Assembly (NCBI RefSeq): GCF_011075055.1
Contig: NC_058147.1
Span: 4,464,001 to 4,528,000, forward strand
Direction: 5' to 3'
Source: Mangifera indica
Taxonomy: Eukaryota > Streptophyta > Magnoliopsida > Sapindales > Anacardiaceae
DNA length: 64,000 nt
Part shown: one piece after another, positions 12,700 through 24,520 of the stretch
How the letters are laid out: each line of letters starts with the position of its first letter
How positions within the stretch are numbered: the stretch's first letter is position 1
Program-made: the position numbers and the translations under genes
The notes under the pieces: generated by a model
Told to the model about the DNA's origin: nothing
The model's input: only the letters and a program-made list of their open reading frames with translations
Database searches by the model: none

Positions 12700-13260
12700 A
12701 AGAATTTTTCTAGTAACTCTTAAATCTTTCATATCAAATTATCTACTTAATAAAGACTTAAGGTGACACACATTATTCACATCTCTTGCAGCAATTAGCA
12801 TATTATCAACATATATCAATAGATACATAAAGGGAGTATCATCCTATATTTTAAAATACGCAAAATAATCCAACACCTAATAATGCCAATGCTCAACATG
12901 TAAGAGTCAAAGCTTTTGTACTGTTTGCCTAGGAAACTATTTCAAATTGTAAAGAGACTTTCTTCACTTGCAAACTGTATGTTCTTTCCCAAGATCCTCA
13001 AATCCCTCAAGTTGTTGCATATAAATCTCCTCCTCCAACTCCCCATGTAGGAATGGAATTTGAACATTCAACTAGTTCAACTTCGGGTTTAATTGAGTTG
13101 TCAATGTCAATAGATTTCTTATTATACCTTACCATTGTAAAGAATACTTCATTATAATCAATCCCTTTTTTCTATAAAAACCCTTCAGCAACTAATTGTG
13201 CTTTAAACGTGTGACCTTCCTTTTCTAATGCTCCCTCCTTTCTATGGATCCACTTGCACC
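12700..13260 (-). pseudogene. Copia reverse transcriptase remnant
   Basis: Read on the minus strand, about 12720-12835 gives a run related to the catalytic block: Y(V)DNMLIAARD, corresponding to YVDDMLIA, and then DMKDLRVTRKILG, corresponding to the usual EMKDLG block. Stops and frameshifts interrupt it. Around 12950 a LKKSLYNLKQ stretch is visible. The second catalytic Asp has become Asn. Confidence 0.75.
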
Positions 13261-13465
13261 CCTTTCATATCCCTTTTTCTTAACTAAAAATAGCTTCCTA
13301 AAAATAAATTAGTTCTCACTACTAATCAAAACACAAAAAACATACTTATCATCATAATGATACCTAACAGGTTGTCTAATTGTATGTTTAGGTTTATATA
13401 TAGTGATATTGTGTTCTTATTGATGTTCCTAATACTCTGACATGTTTAAATCATCACTATTGTCA

Positions 13466-14095
13466 TTTGATTCTACTATTAGTTGAATTGATTTTAAAGG
13501 ATTACCAAGATTAACTTTCACTTTTATTTTAGAACTTGAATCAAATTTACTTGCTTGTAATGATACTTACCTACTTATCATAGCCTTTTCATTAAAGATT
13601 ATGTCTTTGTTAACTATAATTTTCTATTTGTTAGGATTTTATAGTCTATATCATTTTATTTCATTACCATACCTAACGAATATGCATTTCCTAGACTTAG
13701 ATCCAATTTAGATTCTTCATCGCTTAGAGCAGACAACAAGTCTTTACCATCACTCAAGGTCTCTAATATCATCGCCTAAGGTCGTTTGATTTTACTCTTA
13801 GCTGAATTGATTTTGAAGGACTACTAAGATTAACTTTCACTTCTGTTTTGGAACTTGAATCAAATTTACTTGTTTGTAGTGCTCTTTACAATTCATCATA
13901 GCCTTTTCATTGAAGACTATGTCCTTGTTAACTATAATTTATGTGTCTTAGGATTTTACAGTCTATATCATTTCACTTCATTACCATGCCCAATGAATAT
14001 GCATTTCCTAGACTTAGATCCAATTTAGATTCTTCATCATTGGGAGCAACCAACAGGTCTTTATCATTGCCCAAGGTCTCTGATATAACACTAGC
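13466..14095 (-). repeat. 319-bp tandem duplication inside the old copia element
   Basis: The stretch starting TTTGATTCTACTATTAG at 13466 recurs as TTTGATTTTACTCTTAG at 13785. Similarity then holds through GATTAACTTTCACTT, CATAGCCTTTTCATT, CCTAGACTTAGATCCAATTT and the CAAGGTCTC end. The copies differ by roughly a tenth of bases by eye, so the duplication is itself old. Confidence 0.85.
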
Positions 14096-14302
14096 AAAAC
14101 TTGAAACAATGTCTTTATGCATATCATTAATTTGAATCTTCAATAATAAGCAATCTTTCCTCCAATATCTCTTCTAACAGTACTTAAAACATTCTCCCTT
14201 CTTCACTCTTGACTTCAATCTTCCTTTAGACTTTCCACTTCATTTTCCCTTATTTCTTCCTTTACCAATATCATAATATGAACTTATTGACAAACCCTTT
14301 CC

Positions 14303-14539
14303 TTAAGAGTTTTTTGTATCTAACTTTTGCATTATCAAGTGAAATTTCAAAACTGAAACAACTTCTTCATAGTCTAGTGTTCTCTTCACAGTAGTTAGAT
14401 GATTGAACAATGACGATAACAAGTAGATAAAGATGATGGCCTTGTCCTCGTCCTCTAATTTAACATCCACACACAATAGATCACTAGCCTTTTGGTTAAC
14501 TTGAACAGTATGCTCCCTTAGGTCTCCACTTTCTTCCAT
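14303..14539 (-). pseudogene. Copia gag remnant
   Basis: An open stretch of 78 codons, including VNQKASDLLCVDVKLEDEDK and LDYEEVVSVL. It matches the UBN2-type gag of Tork/Tnt1-like copia elements, where a helper segment is followed by DEDKA..LL.SLP. It is a fragment of the usual gag, with stops on both sides. Confidence 0.75.
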
Positions 14540-14872
14540 TTGAAACTAGTACAAGTCACATTTCATGAACAACTTATTGGTGACATTATTGGACATAAAC
14601 AGACTCTCCAATTTCAAACCCAAACCATGTGTTGTCTTTTCATTGACCATACCATAATTCATTGTATCTACTAAACACATTCAGATAATATTGAAGGCAA
14701 CAACTTCCATGCCCTGGTATGTTTTGTCATCCATGTTGGTTGACTTCATTCCCCTGAATGTCATATGCACCTTATTATGCATTAACATGTTTGAAACCTT
14801 CAACTATTATTAAGTGAAATTTTCCTTGTCATCAAAATTTGTGTTTGCACTAAATCCACTTATCATTGTATA

Positions 14873-14884
14873 GCTCTGATACCA
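14873..14884 (-). other. Primer-binding site of the old copia element
   Basis: On the minus strand it reads TGGTATCAGAGC, complementary to the 3' end of initiator methionine tRNA. It starts two bases inside the 5' LTR boundary. Confidence 0.85.
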
Positions 14885-14886
14885 AC

Positions 14887-15436
14887 TTTAGTGAATTTCT
14901 ACCCTAAAATAAACTTGAATCGAATAACATAATAATCTCAAGAGATATAATATAGCAAAGGCAATCAATCAACCACAAAAACACACACACAAATTTACTT
15001 GGTTCAACAATATGCCAACGTCCACATAATTGTTGTTCTTTTTTTATTAATCACTGAAGAAAACTCTAAAAACTCGGTTATACTAGTTACATTATAAAAC
15101 CTGGGGTTTCACTTATATAGAAGAACCTAAAATATAATTTTACCCCAACTAAAACTCTTCAGTCTTGCCTAATGGAATGGACAAATGTGCTTGCTCCCCT
15201 TCTTGTTCTTCTTTTCACAAATCGTCATACTTGAAACAACTTCGTTCTCCCTGAAATGACCCCGTTCTTCCTAGAAACAACTTGAACACTTCTAATATGG
15301 TCAATGACAATAATTCTAGAATGATCTCCTCACTATACAACACATGGAATGGTCATTTGACTATGATGGAATGCCCATTCCATCAATTGCGGAACTTTTA
15401 GTGAATTTTTATGGAGTATGAAACACACTTTTATCA
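14887..15436 (-). repeat. 5' LTR of the old copia element
   Basis: 550 bp, paired with 11297-11815 in direct orientation. The terminal CA next to the primer-binding site has mutated. Confidence 0.85.
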
Positions 15437-15441
15437 CCAAA

Positions 15442-16560
15442 CGTATGTTTGCATGTTATAGTTTTACTTTGAAGGCAAATTAGATGTTTGATAACAAATA
15501 GGTTTAGTGTACAACCATAAAAAGCCAAATTACATAGAAAAAATTATTGTGGTGGTATACACTCAAACTCCCTAAAACTGAATTAAATAATAACCTTAAT
15601 AAGAAACCAAAACAATCCATCTATATAAAGTTAAAATAAAGACTTACTTACAAGAAGATGACTTCAAAGAGTTTTATTTTTAAAGAAAATCAATATATCT
15701 TTCTAACTATATGATGTAAAGCAATTAACTAAATTTCAGGCATAATTAGAAATCCGGAATAGACAAAATAACATAATACTATGTTTATAGCCAAATGCCT
15801 TTTTAACACCAATTCATTCAAATCCTTACACTAACTGATTTGTTTGGTACATTTGCAATTTCATATATGCTTTCATGTCTGAGTTTCCTAATATTTCTTT
15901 GAATATTTGTCAACAAATGATGCAAAAAAATTAATTCAACCTATACGATTTTTGAACTTACACATGATTCCACAATAATTCAATTATTTTATTTCTCTGC
16001 CAAACAGCAGGCAATGCCTACCAGATATTGTTATTGAGACAACTACAACACAAACATCCATGAACCATCTTCAAGAAAATCAACTAGCACTACCAAAATT
16101 CCGGCCGCTTGGCACCAAATCAGAAGCCAATTGTAGTCTTTGGAGGTCGTTTCAATATTCATATTGTTCTTCTTCATAATTCATTCCTAGATATGATCCT
16201 AGAGCATGCCACGGTGGAAATGAAAAATATAGTATATTAATTTTTTTGAGCAAGAAAAGTATGTATCAAAACAAAAATTCCAGCATGATTTTCCATTCTA
16301 TAATTCTTCATCTAAACTAAAGTTCCTGAGGCTCTACTCAAGGATAGACAATCACAGAACAAAAAACACTAAATAATTGTAAACACAACTACTGGATCAC
16401 GAGTGCATTGTCTAGCATCAATAATTTTCATTTCAACGCAGACTCCATAACTAATTCCAATGTCTGAGTTTAAAACAAAACTAATTTTGTGCCATAATTT
16501 ATGAGTGAAATCGATAAAATATGATCATTTACTCTGTTTGACAGAAAGATTTAGAATAAT
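15442..16560. other. Non-coding stretch, possible minus-strand intron or leader
   Basis: No recognisable gene. A minus-strand 5' exon candidate at 16570-16690 would splice into this stretch. Short minus-strand frames such as NYEEEQYEY near 16170 are too small to judge. Confidence 0.3.
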
Positions 16561-16569
16561 TACAATGGC

Positions 16570-16700
16570 TTGCACTAACCTTTCTTCGGAAGGCCGTTCC
16601 GTGAGTTCAAATGACGAGCTCTGCACTCGTTATGAAACTAGAAGTTAAATTAGACAGGATCGAGAACAGCAGGAACGTTTTATATACTGCGCGGGGATAC
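16570..16700 (-). promoter_or_regulatory. Possible minus-strand promoter and first exon
   Basis: Read on the minus strand, a good TATA box (CAGTATATAAAACG, near 16680-16693) is followed about 100 nt later by a consensus-like donor (GAAGAAAG before GTTAGTG, near 16580-16590). The sequence between is less AT-rich than its surroundings. No coding exon could be joined to it. It may start an untranslated exon or a non-coding transcript, or be chance. Confidence 0.3.
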
Positions 16701-17159
16701 TGCTGTTGCATCCACGGTTCAAGTTTGAATTTTAATTTTCAAAGCAAAAGTAAATGTATCACTAGTATACTTACCAAAAACCAAAATGTATCAGTAGTAT
16801 CCACCGTAAACTTATGTTTAAGTCCTCCTCCAGGAAGAGCATCAATGATGGGTCGGACCTAATTCGTGGTCCAAGCGATAACAAAGTATACATAAAATTA
16901 AAATTCGAAAAAAATTAATAAATATTTAACAAAAGTCTTTTATTTTTATTTTATTTTCTATTTAGTAAATTATTAATCTATTCGTTTTACTTCGATATTT
17001 TTTTAATTGTGTGAAGCGGAAATTAATTTGTAAATGTTTTATCATATATTATTCAAAATGAGGAATTGAAGTATTTTATTTGATATGCAAATAAGGTCAA
17101 CATTTTATTTATCCTTTTTCATCACTATTTTGAAGTTTTCCTCACTTTCAAATATGTTA

Positions 17160-17330
17160 TCACTTCTAAAATAATAAAATTATGTGTATTTATTTTTAAT
17201 ATACATATTTATTATATATTATCATATAATTAAATAATTTTAAATTAAAAATAAAATAATATATAAATATGTGATAACACAGATAAATATATATCTATTT
17301 ATATACTTAAAATGAATATACATAATATTA
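17160..17330. repeat. AT-rich foldback repeat, well-preserved copy
   Basis: It begins with AAAATTATGTGTATTTATTT and ends with AAAATGAATATACATAATATT. These ends are inverted copies of each other around a core with TTATCATATAATTAAATAAT. Confidence 0.65.
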
Positions 17331-17515
17331 CTCTTACTAAAATTATACATATTTATTTTAAGTATATAAATAGATATATATATTTTTTTATATTATTATT
17401 TGATTAAAATATTTTAAATTAAAAATAATATAATATTTAATTATATAATTACACGTAAATATATACATGTTTATATATTTAAAATATATATAAATAGTAT
17501 TATTTTCGATTAAAT
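17331..17515. repeat. AT-rich foldback repeat, adjacent copy
   Basis: Directly follows the previous copy. It starts AAAATTATACATATTTATTT and has the same core (TTTTAAATTAAAAATAATAT) and an AAAATATATATAAATAG end. Confidence 0.5.
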
Positions 17516-18589
17516 AAAAGGGTGAAGGAGCTAGAAACAGCACTGCAAGATATCGGGCTTTCGATAGAGTGATCTAGTTTCATGCATTGGAGGCCCAATT
17601 AAAAACACAAACATTTTCACTACCCTTAGTGTTGTCTGACACTGATGTAGTCGTGACAAACAAGTTAATAATAGAAACCTTTTTAGTGGAAATTTAATAA
17701 TAGAAATGCAACATTGTTATTTTCCTTTTCATGAAATTGAAATATACAGCCAACTTAATGTTGCAATGCTTCTTCAACCCAATCACCACTAATTTCTTTT
17801 GCCAAAATGAGTGCAATGGGGCTTGGCTCTATCCACACTCACAAGATAAAAGAAGTATCATTAATTTCTCCATGCTCATTCAAAGTTTGAAGCATCATTT
17901 CTACAAATAATAATCCCTTTCATCTTTACAGTGAAAGGAGTTGGGAGGAAGTTGTTAATAATAAACTTTCAAGAGAAATACATAAATTTTCAATCAAAAT
18001 TTCATAGTTGGTTCATATAAAGACTCAAGACTTACTACTTTCAATTAACTCACAACTATTTTCAATTACCCATTGATTTGACTTTGAATGAGCTTTGAAC
18101 CTAATTTTACCATTTTTCAAATTATTAATGTTCTGTCCTCAATTAATCTTTCTATGAAGATATACGATTGTCACGTTGATATCACACACAAGCTTTTAGT
18201 AAAGCTTGTACAAATAACGAATAGAAAGATTTAACCTAAATCTCAAGCATAGATATGTCTATGACACGGTATTTCTCAAACCATTTTTCACCTATACTGT
18301 TAACACTTGCAACATAGTTGACATCTAACACAGGGCGATGCTCTCTTATCAATTAAGATTGATTTCTGTCTAGTTAACTTGAGTAACAATTCTTAATTTG
18401 ATCCATATAATGTTGGCTTGACAAAATTTTACCACTTTGCTAGAAATTGATATTATATCTTACTGTGAGCACTATTACCATTTCATAAAAGTTGTTTGAT
18501 TTCATATGAGAAAATATTATTTTTACCATTTAAGAATATAAAAGCATTTGTAGGCTAAATTGGGAGGAAAAATGTGATTTACTCTTTAA

Positions 18590-18870
18590 TTTTATAATTG
18601 AATTCAAATTAAACTAAATTTAAGTTTATCTAAACTCGAGTTTAATTTTCTTTAATGGTATCAAATTTGAACTTATTTCAAATATTTCAAATTTAAGCTT
18701 TTTCATTTAAACAAAGTCTAATTTAAATTTAATTTAATATTAAATTGATATTATTTTAATTAATTTATACAAAGATTTTTAATTTTAATTAACTTTTTAA
18801 ATTAAATATTTTTAAAACAAAAATTTAAATTCAACCTTGATTTGGATTCTTTTAGACTGATTCCAATCTG
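18590..18870. repeat. Dispersed AATTTGAA-rich repeat, copy 1
   Basis: Dense in TTGAATTCAAATT, CTCGAGTTT and AATTTAAATTTAA words. It resembles 47730-48180 and 51690-52120. The repeat has no coding capacity. Confidence 0.35.
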
Positions 18871-20296
18871 ACCATAATTAATTTACTGTGATTTGACATG
18901 AAGTTAAGAGGGTAATTAATTTATATGGGATTTATTTTAATTTGTGAACCCAGAGGAGCCCATGGTCAAAATAAAACATGGCACGCGGCTGCTCTGCAGC
19001 ATTGACTACAGAGTTTGTATCTACTCTCTGCCGCTACAGTTGTACCGTAAGTTGACGACTCAACGAAATTGAAAATATAATTCTATGATTCTACTCTATC
19101 AATGCTTAGAGCTTTACTTATATCGTCTGGGTACGCTGCTAATGGTACTTGTTGTTTCAAGGATATGACAGGTTGACCCCACGCTCAACATGGCTCAAAA
19201 AGTCGCCACCTTTTATTTGCCTCTTGTCCCTCAGATTGTGCACAATATTGTTTCCACTTCCCCAGCCATTTTCCATTTCTCATTTGTTGCCCAATCTTTT
19301 TCTTCTCTGTTTTCTCATTGGAGAATTATTATGCCATCAATAAGATTGTGATTAAATTTCCTAGCATACATGAACCTTGAAAAAGAACAAAAATCACAAT
19401 CTAGGGGTCTTATTCTAGCCCATCAAAGTTGACTTTGTTCAAACCCATTTAGACTTTATTCCATTAATTTCCTAGATATAATCATGGAACGGAAAATAAT
19501 CAATAATGAGCTTGTGTTTGGAATATTAGATAATACAAGGGTCAAATAAAAATATACAAAACATGAAGCCCCCGTCAACAATCACCGCAGAATAAGCAGA
19601 AAGAAAAGATTAAATAAGAAAAGTGCAAAAGAAACTCCAGTTAAAACAGGCCAGAAAGCACGCCACTGGCGGCTCCGCCTACGCGTCCGGAAAAGCCGCT
19701 AATTGTATGGTCCCCCCATCATTCTATATCTGAAATTTCTGAACACGTGTCAAGCATCTACAGAATTATCCATTTCTATTCTCCTAAAACTCACTTTGTC
19801 CCGTACGCCCTGCTGTCACCCAAACCTCGCGTGCATGGTAGGCCATTTAACTATACTTTGACCAAGAAAAAAAAATTAGTTTAAAAACCCTCTCTCTATA
19901 TTATTGAAGCAAGAGCCAAAGCGTGCGCGATTGCATGCGCCCTATAAGATCCCGACGGTGATTCGATAGAGCCTCTTTTCTTTTCACGCTCATCATTTGT
20001 TCTTTCTTTTATCGATACTGGCAGTGGCTTGTTATATTATCCAGGCATGATCCCTTAAGAATTGGACACGTGTTATAGGTACTCACTAGTCAATTAATCA
20101 AGTGGGGTATGTCATATGACGAGCGTACGCATGTGAAGGATGATGTGCATGTTAATTTTTTTTTTTTATTAAGACGGCAGGTTAATTAAAGACAGTGAAT
20201 CGCGTGAGAGACTTTTCTATTAAAGTCTGCTGTATCTTACTGTACTGGAGATTTGGTGGTCGGAGTTGGAAGATTTTCTTGCTTTTTATTATATAC

Positions 20297-20312
20297 CTCT
20301 CTCTCTCTCTCT
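20297..20312. repeat. (CT)n microsatellite
   Basis: A perfect run of eight CT units. Confidence 0.85.
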
Positions 20313-22789
20313 TCCAGAAATTTATTTTTATTATCGAAATTAATATATTTGCAATTACTAATTTAGCCCGCCCTTAATTTGACTTTGAATTAAACAAATT
20401 AATTAGAATTGTGATTAGTTAAGAGTGAATTGTGATTATATTTGTGAAATTTTTTAGGTGTACTATAAAATTGAAAAAAGTTTCGAGTCTTCAAAATTTT
20501 AGAAATATTAATTTACGCCATAATAGTTTAAAATTTTGAGAATTACAAATCAAAAAATTGAAAAAAATATAATAAATTTGTTAAGAATGAAATTATCACA
20601 TTTAAAATACTTGAATTTGATAAAAAAAATTGTTTTTTTTATTTTCAAATTTAATAGATAATAAAATTATTATTTTATCGATATAATATTAGTTCTTTAA
20701 CCAAATTTGAATTTGGATAAAAAAAAAAGTGTTATTTAACTCTGCTAGTGACTACAAAGTGATCTTAGGGGAAACCTGAGGTGGGGCAATGTGATTTACT
20801 CCAACCCACTGAAAATGGAACTCTGCAGCGTTTTGTTTGGTGTTCCCTAATAAAGGAAAATTCAGACTTTTGTGCTCTGGGTGGTTTGTTGAGGAGTGAT
20901 TCATATGTTGACCAGCATTGCAAAAGTTAGTGGATTCACCTAATCCAGCGTTGTTTTTGTTTTAAGAAGAATTTAAAAGGTCCTTGTCTCTAACCTAATA
21001 ATGCAATTAAAAGATGACAACATGCATTTGCAATTGTATGTGTTCTTTCAACGCATAGCTTATGTAGACTTTTCATTTCTAAACAAATCCCATCTTCAAT
21101 CCAAAAAATTCGAAAAATTATTACTTTAATATGTTTCTAGCTGCTCAATTTCCTTATACTTCATATGGCAAAACCAAAATCAAAACATGCACACATTGAC
21201 TTAGAAGTTAGCAAATTGATAGAATATTAGAATTTTTAGATAAAATATTTAAGATTTGAATTACCATATTTATAAAATCTTAACTTATTTAATATAGTAT
21301 TTATAAGTTTATTATTATATCTTTAGATTTATTCATACAATCAATTCATATATTACTTTACTCTAGAGTTTATTGATCAAATCAATCTGGACACATTTGT
21401 CATCTAATAATGACTACCACCTTTCGTTATACCACCGAAACTATGATTAAAAGTTCAAGTAATTGGATTGGTCTACCCAATGTTAATCCAAGTCCAACTT
21501 ACCCACTTAAGCATGAATTTAATAGCATGGAACTGCACTAAGGCACGCACTCATTATTTTTACGTGCCAATTGGATCAACATTAACTTTTTTAAGTCAAT
21601 GTGATTATTACATTACTGTTGTGAGTGGATATTATTGACTTTTCCATGTAAAATTGGACAAAAAGTGGTAAACCCATTTACCAAAATTCAAATTTTGCGA
21701 TGAATAAATTTTACTATTGGGGTGATAAGACACAGAGAGTTTGAACAAGGAGCAAGGGCAATTATGTTTCCCTTCCTCATTTAACATTTAATAGAGAAGA
21801 AAATTGTGGAATCAGAAAGCGTTACTTGTCTCTCATTATTATTTCAAAATTGGACACACGATGCACTGCATATCATTAAAATTACCTAGCATCTTATGAT
21901 ACAAGTATGGAACATAACTTATTAATTAATATGCTTTCCACGTTTCTCTGAATAATTTGACAGTTTCTTTTCCTTTTGTTTTTTTGGTACACATATATAA
22001 ACAATGAATGTGGCTATATACATTTTAATTAATTTCTTGGTGAGGCGACATTGGATTGGTAAAGTATTCAAAATGTTGACCCATATGAAAAATAATTCTA
22101 TAAAAATGAGTGTTTTTTGTAAAAATCATGTCTCTGTTGATTAAGAGTATAATGTAGCCAAAATTCCTTTTTGGACAAATTTACAAAAACAATATATAGG
22201 AGGTAAATCATCATTATATAACGACTAATTGTAAAAATTAACGATGTTCGATTAATTAGTTCATCATCAATCCACTAATTAACTTAAATTATGGATAAAA
22301 ATTCTTTTATTTCAAAAGTAATGAAAATAACAAATCTCGTTAATTTTTTGATATAGTTAATCATTTTCTAATATAATATTTAACAGATACAAAGTATTAT
22401 TATCTCTCATTTTGTTGAAATAATGTGATTGACAAATTCTTTTCAAATAACTAAATTCGGTGTATTAGAATCTAGAAAATGTCTCTTATGTCATTGAAAT
22501 TAATTTTTTGGTTCTTATAAATGAATGATTCTAAATATGTAAAAGAAGCTGTGATACAAATTGTGGAATTGCCAAATCCAGGTCTTCCCAACTTTTCGGG
22601 AAAAAGGTTTCCACTCGCAATTTTGAGCAAACTTGCGTGTAGATTAAGGGTAAGCAACAGAATCGGGTGGGATCCAAATTGCCGTATACCCTTTGAGCCA
22701 GTTCTTGTTCGTATCCTAAACTGGCTTCAACAAGGTTGACTCCGTTTTCAAATTTTATGAAATTGAAACTTTGTCGATAGGTTCCGGTT

Positions 22790-23425
22790 TCACCATTTTC
22801 AGGAACCTGAATTGAGCCTGAAACCTTATCCATAAACAATTTTCTTCTCAGATCCGAATCAATTTGACTGACTGGTGAAGCACACTGTTTATTTCCCAGC
22901 GTGGGTTATGGTCAAATGGACACGTGTTCCAGCAACTTCTCAACTTCACCTACGAACCTATAAGCCACAAAATCCTTGGCTGTCTCGAGTATTTTTGGAT
23001 CTCTTGCTGCAAATGGTTGGTATTCGAACAACAATTCTCCTTTTTTCACTTCAAACGATGCATAATGGCTTGAATTTGAAACAATCAGATCTCGTTTGGC
23101 CTTTTTCGTACTGAAACGTTGTAAAAGCCTCGACGCGGAATGCCTGGTGGACGACGGATTTCATCGATTGCATCCGTTCCATGGCAACCATCGTAAGTTT
23201 TCCACCATTGGATCTGACTACTGATCTGCTGTCTTCTAACAACTGTGTATGGAGTTTGACCTCTGCTTGACGGATCCATTTTACAATACTGGGAAATAAA
23301 ATCTTCATTCCTCCAACGGGATTAAAGCACGTGGCAAATAACAGGTTGTGGCACGCTTTTCTCTGAAGATGCCCAATGATTTCTGGTAATTTTAAGGTGG
23401 TGAATAGTGTTATAAACATTTCTCT
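22790..23425 (-). pseudogene. AOS: Allene oxide synthase (CYP74A) pseudogene, C-terminal half
   Basis: Allene oxide synthase is the plastid P450 that makes allene oxide from 13-hydroperoxylinolenate in jasmonate synthesis. The minus strand from about 23360 reads HNLLFATCFNPVGGMKILFP, then SVVRSNGGKLTM, then SVVHQAF, all AOS-like. A one-base shift near 23100 moves the match to another frame, which continues AKRDLIVSNSSHYASFEVKK and EYQPFAARDPKI, then FVAYRFVGEVEKLLEHV. After a small deletion and a stop near 22915, a third stretch keeps the heme-cysteine block NKQCA (about 22882-22896). Downstream of it the usual C terminus is replaced by unrelated DNA. The N-terminal half is missing. ATCFN and SNGG favour CYP74A over hydroperoxide lyase. 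The gene is dead. Confidence 0.88.
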
Positions 23426-23939
23426 TCAATTAATTTTAATTTTAATATATATAATTCGTCTAAAATAAAAACACCCTAATCAAATAAAGGTCTGAAAAGA
23501 ATTATATGGAGACTGAAAACCTTTAAAATAAAGAAAATTCAAGTATTTTTGAGGAACAATCTGTATAATTCCTTAAAACCTACCCATCCATGATGGCGGT
23601 AGAGGCAATGCACGTGTTTGATGATGGAACAAAATTTGAAGGCTAATTAGCCTACTCAATCTTGCAATCTTGAGCCACTAAACTAAGTTCCAAATGATGC
23701 CTTCAAAAACAAGAGAGAGACAGAGTTGACACTTTAGAATGGATGAATTCTTTTGGATAAAAAAATAGAGTATAGTGGTATAAATGTCTTAACAAAGTTG
23801 ACTGTATGCAAGATATAATAGTTTGTTGTGGAAGGATCATGGGCATCAATTCCTTTCTTTTCTTCTGGTTTGCATTAACTAAAGAATAAAGCGAACACAT
23901 ACGGCCTCTTTGAGTGCGGCTAGGAGTGGTGGAGATGAA

Positions 23940-23960
23940 AGGGTATTGTTTTATAGCTTT
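23940..23960 (-). promoter_or_regulatory. TATA-like box upstream of the CYP74A pseudogene
   Basis: The minus strand reads AAAGCTATAAAACAATACCC, a plausible TATA box and start area about 530 bp upstream of the pseudogene. It might be the surviving native promoter, but the link is only positional. Confidence 0.25.
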
Positions 23961-24084
23961 CCAAGCGTGGATGTTTTTGCTGGAGAATCCACAACCAAAT
24001 GGCTCCATGGTTTGATGTCCCACCCTCTTCCACCATATATCCATTTTACGAATCAATAAACTTATTAGTATATAAATAATATAT

Positions 24085-24401
24085 TATTGGAAGTCAGAAT
24101 CAAATCCACATCCCTGGAAATCATGCAAATCATATCCAGAAGATCAAGCAAATCATGCAAATCATATCCAGAAGATCAAGCATATCATATCCCAGAGAAC
24201 CAGCAATCACACCCCTAGAATCATGTTTATATTGATTGTATAATATTATGTTACCGAAAATACATTGTAGTTTACAATATATAAAGCCATTGCATGTAAA
24301 GATTAGAATACAAGAAATAAAATCAGAATTCTTTTACTCTTTTTTCCTTGAGCTTCTCTGGTTCGCCGCATTGAACCAACTCTGCTTCTCAGATTTTGGC
24401 A
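24085..24401 (+). repeat. 5' LTR of the young copia element
   Basis: Starts TATTGG and ends TTTTGGCA. It holds two tandem 32-bp units (24118-24149 and 24150-24181), a TATATAAA box at 24278-24285 and an AATAAA signal near 24317. Confidence 0.95.
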
Positions 24402-24413
24402 TGGTATCAGAGC
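24402..24413 (+). other. Primer-binding site of the young copia element
   Basis: TGGTATCAGAGC directly abuts the LTR end and is complementary to initiator methionine tRNA. Confidence 0.95.
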
Positions 24414-24520
24414 AACGTTCCGAATTGCTCCTGTGATCTTCCGAATTTTTTTTTTTCTTGGCCTTCAGTTCCAACACTCTCGCATTCCATCAATCTGCAC
24501 AAAGACAAAGATTGGATTAG

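Larger units (their letters stand above)
11297..15436 (-). mobile_element. Old, decayed Ty1-copia retrotransposon
   Basis: The element lies on the minus strand. Two direct LTRs (11297-11815 and 14887-15436) flank an internal region. On the minus strand a methionine-initiator primer-binding site (TGGTATCAGAGC, 14873-14884) sits just inside the 5' LTR, and a CCAAGGTAG polypurine-like stretch precedes the 3' LTR. The 5-bp duplication CCAAA flanks it at 11292-11296 and 15437-15441. A gag remnant is at 14303-14539, and reverse-transcriptase debris runs over about 12700-13260 (minus). There is no long open frame, and the LTRs differ by many changes and indels, so the element is ancient and dead. 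Confidence 0.9.
16863..22470. other. Long intergenic region
   Basis: It holds two AT-rich foldback repeats (17160-17515), an AT-rich dispersed repeat (18590-18870), two ACACGTGT G-box-like sites (near 19743 and 20066) and a CT microsatellite (20297-20312). No open frame here has a recognisable domain. Confidence 0.4.

Noticed and set aside
19740..20075. ACACGTGT G-box-like sites
   Set aside because: The motif is short and no gene start lies near; not called as functional.
23703..24056. Minus-strand open frame of 117 codons
   Set aside because: No similarity to CYP74A; it crosses a TATA-like site and seems to be promoter DNA.
24081..24084. Target duplication of the young copia read as ATAT, with the LTR starting one base earlier
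   Set aside because: The TATAT duplication on both sides and the sequence after the polypurine tract place the LTR start at 24085.
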